Source: Paracoccaceae bacterium
GTDB lineage: Bacteria; Pseudomonadota; Alphaproteobacteria; Rhodobacterales; Rhodobacteraceae
Direction: 5' to 3'
Assembly (NCBI GenBank): GCA_030697175.1
Contig: JAUYQR010000005.1
Span: 124,001 to 188,000 of the forward strand
Length of the DNA stretch: 64,000 bases
Shown: positions 57,770 through 64,000 of the stretch, piece by piece
How positions within the stretch are numbered: the first letter of the stretch is position 1
Layout: each line of letters opens with the position of its first letter
Notes under the pieces: generated by a model
Seen by the model: the letters and a program-made list of their open reading frames with translations, nothing else
The model's database searches: none
Told to the model about the DNA's origin: nothing
Translations under genes and position numbers: made by a program

Positions 57770-58893
57770 CAGGGGCGCCTGGCGCTGCGAACGACGCGAC
57801 CTTCATCGGATCGGAGATCTACCGCATGTCATCCTACGGCAAGGCGCATCCGCTGCGGGTGGCTCGGGTGTCGACGGTGATGGACCTGTCGCGCGCCCTG
57901 GGCTGGTTGCCACCGGAGCGGTTTCGCGCCAGCCCGCGCGCCAAGCCGGCAGCGCTCGCGCTGTGGCACGACCCCGACTACATCGCGGCGTTGCAGGCCG
58001 CCGAGGTGGCAGGCGAGGCCACCGACGAGATGCGCGCCCGCTATCATCTGGGCACCCTGTCGAACCCGGTGTTCCCCGAGGTGTTTCGTCGCCCGGCGAC
58101 CGGTGCCGGCGGGGTAATGCTGGCGGCGGAATTGCTGGCGGCGGTGCCGGGGGCGATCCATGTGCCGGGAGGTGGCACGCATCACGGGCTGCAAGGCAGG
58201 GCGAACGGGTTTTGCTATCTGAACGACGTGGTTCTGGGCATCAAGGTGATGTTGCGGGCGGGTCTGTCGCGGATCGTCTATGTCGACATCGACGCGCACC
58301 ATTGCGACGGGGTGGAGGCGGCCTTTGCCCACAACCCGGCGGTGCGGATGATCTCGGTGCATGAAGAGGGGCGCTGGCCCTTTACCGGGGCGCTTTGCGA
58401 TACCGGGGGCGGCAGTGCGTTCAATCTTCCGGTGCCGCGCGGGTTCAACGACAGCGAGATGCGGGCGGTTCTGGACGGGCTGATCCTGCCACTGGTGGAG
58501 GAGTTTCGGCCCGAGGCGCTGGTCCTGCAATGCGGGGCGGATTCGCTGCTGGAAGACCCGCTGTCCCGTCTTGCCCTGTCGAACCGCGCGTATCTGGAGG
58601 TTGTGGCAGGCCTGCAGCATGCCGCGCCACGGGTGTTGGTGCTGGGGGGAGGCGGCTACAATCCCTGGTCGGTGGGGCGGCTTTGGACGCTGATCTGGGG
58701 CCGTCTGAATGGCCGAGAGGTGCCGGACCGGCTGCCCGCCGAGGCCGAGGCGGTGCTGCGCGCCCTTGGCTGGAACGGTGGGACGCGGCCCTTGCCGGGC
58801 GAGGCGATGCTGACCACCTTGCTTGATCCACCGCGCGAGGGGCCGGTGCGGCCCGAGGTTCGCGCCCGTCTGGCCGAGTTGGCGGCGCGATGA
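57766..58893 (+). CDS. Histone-deacetylase-family protein (AcuC/acetylpolyamine amidohydrolase type)
   Basis: A 375-residue zinc-dependent deacetylase-fold protein. The metal and catalytic motifs are intact: GGGTHHGLQG, YVDIDAHHCDGVE and QCGADSLLEDPLSRL. The substrate may be acetyl-CoA synthetase, acetylated polyamines or others. The GTG start overlaps the peroxidase stop by four bases, and its stop overlaps thpR (ATGA), so three genes are coupled. Confidence 0.88.
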   Translation: MTGAPGAANDATFIGSEIYRMSSYGKAHPLRVARVSTVMDLSRALGWLPPERFRASPRAKPAALALWHDPDYIAALQAAEVAGEATDEMRARYHLGTLSNPVFPEVFRRPATGAGGVMLAAELLAAVPGAIHVPGGGTHHGLQGRANGFCYLNDVVLGIKVMLRAGLSRIVYVDIDAHHCDGVEAAFAHNPAVRMISVHEEGRWPFTGALCDTGGGSAFNLPVPRGFNDSEMRAVLDGLILPLVEEFRPEALVLQCGADSLLEDPLSRLALSNRAYLEVVAGLQHAAPRVLVLGGGGYNPWSVGRLWTLIWGRLNGREVPDRLPAEAEAVLRALGWNGGTRPLPGEAMLTTLLDPPREGPVRPEVRARLAELAAR

Positions 58894-59432
58894 TCCGGGC
58901 CTTTGTCGCGATCAGCCTTCCCGATGACGTGCGTGCCCTGCTGGCGGTGCAGCAGTTCCTGACGCCGCTGCCGCGAAAGGTGGAGCCCTCGCTGCTGCAC
59001 CTGACGCTTGCGTTTCTGGGCGAGGTATCGGGCGAGGTGCTGGAAGCCGCGCATGACCGGTTTGCCACGCTACGGGTGCCGGGGTTCAGCGTGCGACTGC
59101 GCGGCTTCGGTCTTTTTGGCGGCGAGCGACCGCGGGCGTTCTGGGCTGGGGTGGAACCGAGCGAACCGCTTGCCTGTCTGCAGGGCAAGGTGGCGCAGGC
59201 TGCGCGACAGGCAGGGTGCAAGGTGGAGGCGCGCCGCTTTGTGCCGCATGTGACCTTGGGCCGATTTCCGCCGCCCGGCCGGACCCAGACGATGCGGCTG
59301 GAGCGCGCTGTGGTAGATGGCGCTGGGTTTGTGGCTGGCCCGTGGGACGTGACGGATTTCTGCCTGCTGCAAAGCCATCCTGGCCCGAAAGGGCCGCGTT
59401 ACGACGAATTGGCGCGCTACCCGCTTTCTTGA
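58890..59432 (+). CDS. thpR: RNA 2',3'-cyclic phosphodiesterase
   Basis: A 180-residue 2H phosphoesterase that opens 2',3'-cyclic phosphates on RNA ends. Both H-x-T-x motifs are visible, HLTL and HVTL, with the start MIRAFVAISLPDDVRA. The ATG overlaps the deacetylase stop by four bases. It is the last gene of the three-gene coupled set; 51 bases separate it from neuB. Confidence 0.9.
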   Translation: MIRAFVAISLPDDVRALLAVQQFLTPLPRKVEPSLLHLTLAFLGEVSGEVLEAAHDRFATLRVPGFSVRLRGFGLFGGERPRAFWAGVEPSEPLACLQGKVAQAARQAGCKVEARRFVPHVTLGRFPPPGRTQTMRLERAVVDGAGFVAGPWDVTDFCLLQSHPGPKGPRYDELARYPLS

Positions 59433-59483
59433 CAACCGCAGGGGGGTCATGCAGCAGGGGGGCAGCCTGACAGGAGAGTTCTT

Positions 59484-60512
59484 GTGAAGATTGCCAACCG
59501 TGAGATCGGACCGAACCACCCGCCTCTCGTGATTGCCGAGATCGGCATCAACCACGGCGGCGACCTGACGGTCGCCAAGGAGATGGTCCGGCTGGCCGCT
59601 GGCGCGGGCTGCGAGATGGTCAAGCACCAGACCCACATCATCGACGACGAAATGACCGAAGAGGCGAAGTCGATCTTTCCGCCCAACGCGGACGTGTCGA
59701 TCTGGCATGTGATGGAGCGCTGCGCGCTGTCGCTGGACGAAGAGGCAGAGCTGAAGCGCTATACCGAAAGCCTGGGGATGATCTGGATTTCGACGCCGTT
59801 TTCGCGGGCGGCAGCGGATTTCCTCGAAACGCTGGACGTGCCGGCCTACAAGATCGGGTCGGGAGAAGCGGACAACCTGCCGCTCATTCGCCACATCGCG
59901 CGCAAGGGCAAGCCGGTGATCCTGTCGACGGGGATGCAGACGATCGAGACGATCCGCCGGTCGGTCGCCATTCTGGACGCGGCGGGGATCGACTATGCGC
60001 TGCTGGAATGCACCAACCTTTACCCCTCTCCGCCTGAAATTGTTTCTTTGCAGGGGGTTACCGACTTGAAGGCCGCGTTTCCGCGTGCGGTCGTGGGGTT
60101 TTCCGACCATTCCATCGGGCCTGAAATGGCGCTGGCCTCGGTGGCGCTGGGGGCGTGCATCCTGGAGCGGCACTATACCGACACGCGCTATCGCAAGGGG
60201 CCGGACATCACCTGTTCGATGGACCCGGCCGAGTTGCGCTTCCTGATCGACCGCAGCCGCGAGATCCACACCGCGCTGCATAACCCCAAACGGCGCACCG
60301 AAGCCGAAGAGCCGGTCTACCGCTTTGCCCGCGCCTCTGTGGTGGCTGACCGCGACCTGCCCGACGGTCATGTGATCGCGGAGGCGGACATCTGGGCGCG
60401 GCGGCCCGGGTCGGGCGAGATCGCGGGATATGATTTCGACAAGGTGATCGGCAAGCGGTTGAAGCGCGCGGTGACGCGAAACACCCAGTTGAAGTGGGGG
60501 GATCTGGGGTGA
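59484..60512 (+). CDS. neuB: Sialic-acid-type synthase (NeuB family)
   Basis: Condenses an N-acylated amino hexose with phosphoenolpyruvate to give a nonulosonic acid. The 342-residue protein has the TIM-barrel start VIAEIGINHGGDL, the KHQTH and CTNLYPSP motifs, GFSDHSIG, and a C-terminal SAF antifreeze-like domain from about 285. GTG 59484 follows CAGGAGAG. It is not clear whether the product is sialic, legionaminic or pseudaminic acid. It overlaps the next gene (GTGA). Confidence 0.88.
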   Translation: MKIANREIGPNHPPLVIAEIGINHGGDLTVAKEMVRLAAGAGCEMVKHQTHIIDDEMTEEAKSIFPPNADVSIWHVMERCALSLDEEAELKRYTESLGMIWISTPFSRAAADFLETLDVPAYKIGSGEADNLPLIRHIARKGKPVILSTGMQTIETIRRSVAILDAAGIDYALLECTNLYPSPPEIVSLQGVTDLKAAFPRAVVGFSDHSIGPEMALASVALGACILERHYTDTRYRKGPDITCSMDPAELRFLIDRSREIHTALHNPKRRTEAEEPVYRFARASVVADRDLPDGHVIAEADIWARRPGSGEIAGYDFDKVIGKRLKRAVTRNTQLKWGDLG

Positions 60513-61585
60513 TCCCGAGGTGGAAGGTAAAGAGGGAGCTTGGTAGATTAGGTCAACAACTGCAGGCGATCCCGGAAGCGGTCTGGGAGCCCTTTGCCCA
60601 ACGGTTCCATGACCGAGACCTTCAGCGCGGGTTTCCGGTGACCGAGGGAGCGTTGCCCGAACGCGACAAGATCGCCATCGTGCTGTGCTGGCAGCCGGGC
60701 GGGCTGGCGGCCTCGTTTCTGTTGATGCTGGATCACCTTCATTCGGCCGGCTATGCGCCTTTTGTCGTGTCAAACGCGCCGTTGTCGGGCGCGGACCACG
60801 ATGCGCTGCGGCCACGCGCATGGCGGGTGATGGAGCGGCCCAATTTCGGTTATGATTTCGGTGGTTACCGCGACGGGCTGGCGATGCTGCGTCGCTGGGA
60901 GGTTGTGCCGAAGCGGGTGGTCATCCTGAACGACAGCATCTGGTTTCCGCTGTGGCCCGGAGACCGCACGCTGGAAAGGATGGAGGCTGCGCCGTTTGAC
61001 GTTGTGGGCACCATCCTGCGTGCGGGCAATGGCGTTTCGTTTCTGGAATCCTATTTCTTTTCGATCAACGGGGCTGTGCTGGCCAATCCCGGATTTCGCG
61101 CGTTCTGGGATGAGCTTGGCCTGACATCGAACAAGTACAAGGTCATCCGCCGTGGCGAGCGCGGATTTGGCGTGGCACTGACCCACGCCGGGATCAGCAT
61201 GGGCCCCCTTTTCAGCGCCGATGATTTCCTGGCGGGTCTGGCGCAGGCAGATGACGCCACCCTGCGCACGATCCTTCGGTTTGCCGCCCACGCCGATCGC
61301 CGGATCGTCACCAAGGCGCATGACCTTGCCGCCGAAGACCCTGACGCCACGTGGCGGACGCGCGCGGATGGGTTCCTGCGCGGTGTGCTTGATCGCGCAC
61401 AATTTTACAGCACGTTTCCAGTTGGTGCGGCGATGATCGGGTATCCGGTCTTGAAGAAGTCATCCGAGCCTGTTGGCATCCAGTGGCGGGCAGCGTTTCT
61501 GAGGGCTGTGGAAACGGGCGACATTCCGCCACTAGTGCCCGACTTGGTTGACGAGATCGCGGCGCGGACTTTTGAATCACTCTAA
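60509..61585 (+). CDS. Rhamnan-synthesis-protein-F-like glycosyltransferase
   Basis: A 358-residue protein of the RgpF family, which builds polysaccharide backbones. The motifs RPNFGYDFGGYRDGLAML and VVILNDSIWFPLWP, with a putative acidic site in LNDSIW, are characteristic. GTG 60509 overlaps the neuB stop by four bases (GTGA), so the two are translated together. It belongs to the surface-glycan cluster at the right end. Confidence 0.82.
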   Translation: MIPRWKVKRELGRLGQQLQAIPEAVWEPFAQRFHDRDLQRGFPVTEGALPERDKIAIVLCWQPGGLAASFLLMLDHLHSAGYAPFVVSNAPLSGADHDALRPRAWRVMERPNFGYDFGGYRDGLAMLRRWEVVPKRVVILNDSIWFPLWPGDRTLERMEAAPFDVVGTILRAGNGVSFLESYFFSINGAVLANPGFRAFWDELGLTSNKYKVIRRGERGFGVALTHAGISMGPLFSADDFLAGLAQADDATLRTILRFAAHADRRIVTKAHDLAAEDPDATWRTRADGFLRGVLDRAQFYSTFPVGAAMIGYPVLKKSSEPVGIQWRAAFLRAVETGDIPPLVPDLVDEIAARTFESL

Positions 61586-61596
61586 CGGAGTAGAAT

Positions 61597-63003
61597 ATGC
61601 GCGCGGATCGTGAATCGAAGGACCAAAGCGAGGGCGATAAGATCCCACTGGATCCGGCGGCACTTGCAATAAGCCTGGCGGATGCCTTGCATCAAAGAGC
61701 CAGTCGTCCCCTTCACAATATGCTATTGTATGTCGAATTAAATTTGATGCGTCTGGCGCTGAATTTTGAGCGACTTATTCCTCAAAAAAGATATCAAAAG
61801 ATTGTCCGACAGGTGGCAAAACGAGATGTCGGAAGATTCAAGGACCTCGCAACAAGGGCATCAGGTCGAAAGCATAATAGAGACAGTGGCGATGCCATGC
61901 GATCTGAAGAGTACGTTCCGTATAGTGAGATTGCATCTCAATCCAGCGGCGGTGCGCGTGCAATAGCATTCTATCTGCCGCAATTCCACCCCTTTCCAGA
62001 GAACGATGCGTGGTGGGGCAAGGGATTCACCGAGTGGACAAATGTTGGCAAGGCTAAGCCTCTGTTTGAAAATCACTACCAACCGCATTGTCCAATCCAT
62101 CTGGGATATTACGATCTGCGAATCCCCGAGATATTGGTCGAGCAGGCTCGGCTGGCGCGGTTGTATGGTGTGGCCGGATTTTCGTATTATTTCTATTGGT
62201 TTGACGGAAAAACTCTGATGGAAGCGCCGCTAAGGTCCATGTTGGAGCGGCCCGAAGTCGACATCCCCTTCTGTTTGACTTGGGCAAATGAAAATTGGAC
62301 GCGGCGATGGGATGGAAAGAATAGCGAAATTCTTATCGAGCAGAAGTATTCACTGGAGAGCGGCGAAAGATTGATTCAGCATCTTGCTGAATACTTCCGT
62401 GATCCGCGCTATATAAGGGTTGGTAACAGGCCAGTTTTCAATGTGTACAGGCCAAGTCGCATCCCGGATGTCAGGCAAGTGGTCCAGGCATGGAGGTCAG
62501 AGGCCCAAAAGTTGGGTTTTGAGGACCTCTATCTCATGGGCATTCAAGGAGCGGCTTATGAAGACTTCACGGACTTTGGGTTCGACGCATCGGTCGAATT
62601 CCCCCCCCATGGATTTGAAGTCGCCGATCTTAGTGCCGCAATACGGACGAACAGAGAGGATTTTGCAGGCCGTATCATTGATTACCAAAGCATGGTTGAT
62701 GAGGCGCTGAATCGTCCTCAAAGGCCGTTCAAGGTGTTCCGCGGTGCGACGATGGGCTGGGACAACACAGCACGCAGGCCTAGCACGGCGCAGATCTGCA
62801 TCAACTATTCAGTAGCTTCCTTTCGCGACTGGATTTCTCATCTGAAGTCACAGGAGGAGAGTGCCCCGGACCGTCACCCCGACGAGAACTTCGTTTTCAT
62901 CAATGCCTGGAACGAGTGGGCAGAGGGGACACATCTGGAGCCGGATCAGCGTTACGGTTTTGCGAACCTGGAAGCTGTCAGGTCGGTGTTCGCCGCCCGA
63001 TAG
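61597..63003 (+). CDS. WbsX-like glycan-processing protein (glycoside-hydrolase-99-like domain)
   Basis: A 468-residue protein. An N-terminal helical part (about 1-115) is followed by the WbsX domain: IAFYLPQFHPFPENDAWWGKGFTEWTNVGKAKPLF, then CLTWANENWTRRWDG and FINAWNEWAEGTHLEPD. The family is found in O-antigen and capsule clusters; the true activity is unsettled. The gene is visibly AT-richer than its neighbours and uses codons such as TTA, ATA and AGA that they avoid, pointing to horizontal transfer. Confidence 0.85.
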   Translation: MRADRESKDQSEGDKIPLDPAALAISLADALHQRASRPLHNMLLYVELNLMRLALNFERLIPQKRYQKIVRQVAKRDVGRFKDLATRASGRKHNRDSGDAMRSEEYVPYSEIASQSSGGARAIAFYLPQFHPFPENDAWWGKGFTEWTNVGKAKPLFENHYQPHCPIHLGYYDLRIPEILVEQARLARLYGVAGFSYYFYWFDGKTLMEAPLRSMLERPEVDIPFCLTWANENWTRRWDGKNSEILIEQKYSLESGERLIQHLAEYFRDPRYIRVGNRPVFNVYRPSRIPDVRQVVQAWRSEAQKLGFEDLYLMGIQGAAYEDFTDFGFDASVEFPPHGFEVADLSAAIRTNREDFAGRIIDYQSMVDEALNRPQRPFKVFRGATMGWDNTARRPSTAQICINYSVASFRDWISHLKSQEESAPDRHPDENFVFINAWNEWAEGTHLEPDQRYGFANLEAVRSVFAAR

Positions 63004-63076
63004 TGCAAGCGACGCCGGCGTCTATCGGGCTGCTCAGGCTTCCAATTCGCAGCCTTCGTCCATTATAAGTGCCCCC

Positions 63077-64000
63077 ATGACCCGTTCCATCCTGTTCCTC
63101 ACCGGCACCCGAGCTGATTTTGGCAAACTTGAGCCGCTGGCATCAGCAGCGCGGGATGCGGGGTTTGGCGTTACCTTCTTCGTCACCGGCATGCATATGC
63201 TGGACCGCTACGGTCTGACCAAGCTTGAGGTGCATCGGATGGCTGGCGTGCAGGTGCATGAGTTTCTGAACCAGCGGCCGGGCGAAGCGCAGGATATCGT
63301 GCTGGCAAAGACCGTGATCGGTTTTTCGGACTATGTGACGGAACACCGGCCTGATCTGATCGTCGTGCACGGCGACCGGGTGGAGGCGATGGCCGGGGCG
63401 CTGGTCGGGGCGACGAACTATGTCCGATCGGCCCATGTCGAAGGGGGCGAGGTGTCGGGCACGATCGACGAGGTGTTCCGGCACTGCAACACCAAGCTTG
63501 CGCATGTGCATTTCGTGTCGTCGGACACGGCGGCGCGGCGGGTGATGGCCTTGGGCGAGCCGGAAGAGTCGGTGCATGTCATCGGCTCGCCGGAGCTTGA
63601 TTTCCACTCCGGGCCGTCGGGGGTGACGCTGGCCGAAGTGAAGGCGCGCTATGGCATAGGGTTTGACGACTACGGAATTGCAGTGTTCCATCCGGTGACG
63701 TCAGAGGCGGCCAGGATGGGCGCGCAGGCGCGGGCGCTTTACGGGGCGCTGGCGGCGTCGGGGCGGAACTTCGTGCTGATCGCGCCGAACAACGACCCGG
63801 GGTCGGAGGCGATTTTCGAGGTGATCGAAGGGCTGCCGAAGGACCGGTTCCGGCTGATCCCGTCGATGCGGTTCGCGCATTTTTCGGAACTGATGCGGAA
63901 TGCGGCCTGCATGGTTGGAAACTCCAGTGCCGGGGTGCGGGAAGCGCCGTTCCTAGGGGTGCCGTCGCTGGATGTGGGCACGCGGCAGACGAACCGGGCC
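63077..64000 (+). CDS. neuC: UDP-N-acetylglucosamine 2-epimerase (hydrolysing), NeuC type, partial
   Basis: Opens UDP-GlcNAc to ManNAc (or a related sugar) for nonulosonic acid synthesis. The 308 codons visible start MTRSILFLTGTRADFGKLEP and contain VVHGDRVEAMAGA and HVEGGEVSGTIDEVFRH, the core NeuC motifs; the protein runs off the window without a stop. With neuB upstream it suggests a sialic or legionaminic acid pathway. A 12-bp palindrome (GACGCCGGCGTC, 63011-63022) lies in the short gap before it. Confidence 0.88.
   Translation, partial: MTRSILFLTGTRADFGKLEPLASAARDAGFGVTFFVTGMHMLDRYGLTKLEVHRMAGVQVHEFLNQRPGEAQDIVLAKTVIGFSDYVTEHRPDLIVVHGDRVEAMAGALVGATNYVRSAHVEGGEVSGTIDEVFRHCNTKLAHVHFVSSDTAARRVMALGEPEESVHVIGSPELDFHSGPSGVTLAEVKARYGIGFDDYGIAVFHPVTSEAARMGAQARALYGALAASGRNFVLIAPNNDPGSEAIFEVIEGLPKDRFRLIPSMRFAHFSELMRNAACMVGNSSAGVREAPFLGVPSLDVGTRQTNRA

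Overview
The window reads as chromosomal DNA of an alphaproteobacterium of the Rhodobacter/Paracoccus group (order Rhodobacterales). Reasons: high GC throughout; the phaZ-phaC-phaP arrangement with CTGC-N3-GCAG PhaR-type sites; flavin-dependent ThyX; coupled nrdR-ribD; a dnaG-rpoD pair; an LdtR-like MarR regulator; the alphaproteobacterial DUF families DUF2842, DUF1178, DUF6524 and DUF2065; and a GTTC-N7-GTTC SOS box. No rRNA, tRNA, CRISPR array, transposase or phage gene was seen. Identities are by eye from sequence motifs; no database search was possible.

Layout. 0-4 kb: polyhydroxyalkanoate genes (phasin and synthase on minus, depolymerase on plus). 4-14 kb: two alpha/beta hydrolases, thrS, a cold-shock protein, small conserved genes, a glycosyltransferase, thyX, gloA, nrdR-ribD. 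14-19 kb: dnaG, rpoD and a small AT-richer gene coupled to rpoD. 19-28 kb: a block of minus-strand genes for an amine or amino-acid ABC transporter followed by gamma-glutamylation genes (two glutamine-synthetase-like ligases, a class I amidotransferase, an FAD amine oxidase). 28-45 kb: mostly housekeeping genes (rlmJ, terC, pyrG, secG, a porin-like protein, purA, thiN, sdaA) and a 791-residue repeat-rich unknown. 45-52 kb: rpiA, gor, hflK-hflC-DUF2065-degP. 52-59 kb: a short SOS-controlled orphan piece of DnaE2, ferredoxin, aspC, sdhE, ldtR, Nudix, and a coupled glutathione peroxidase/deacetylase/ThpR set. 59.4-64 kb: start of a surface-glycan cluster (neuB-like, rgpF-like, wbsX-like, neuC-like) with one clearly AT-richer gene; the last gene runs off the window.

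Genes are tightly packed. Many same-strand neighbours overlap by ATGA, GTGA or TGATG, and five convergent pairs overlap at their stops. The most unusual item is a 133-codon gene holding only the C-terminal OB-fold of error-prone polymerase DnaE2, placed directly behind a sigma70-type promoter whose -10 overlaps an SOS box. Other notable points are an alpha/beta hydrolase with Gly in place of the nucleophilic Ser, a dispersed intergenic repeat family, and a repressor-type site inside the phaP promoter spacer.
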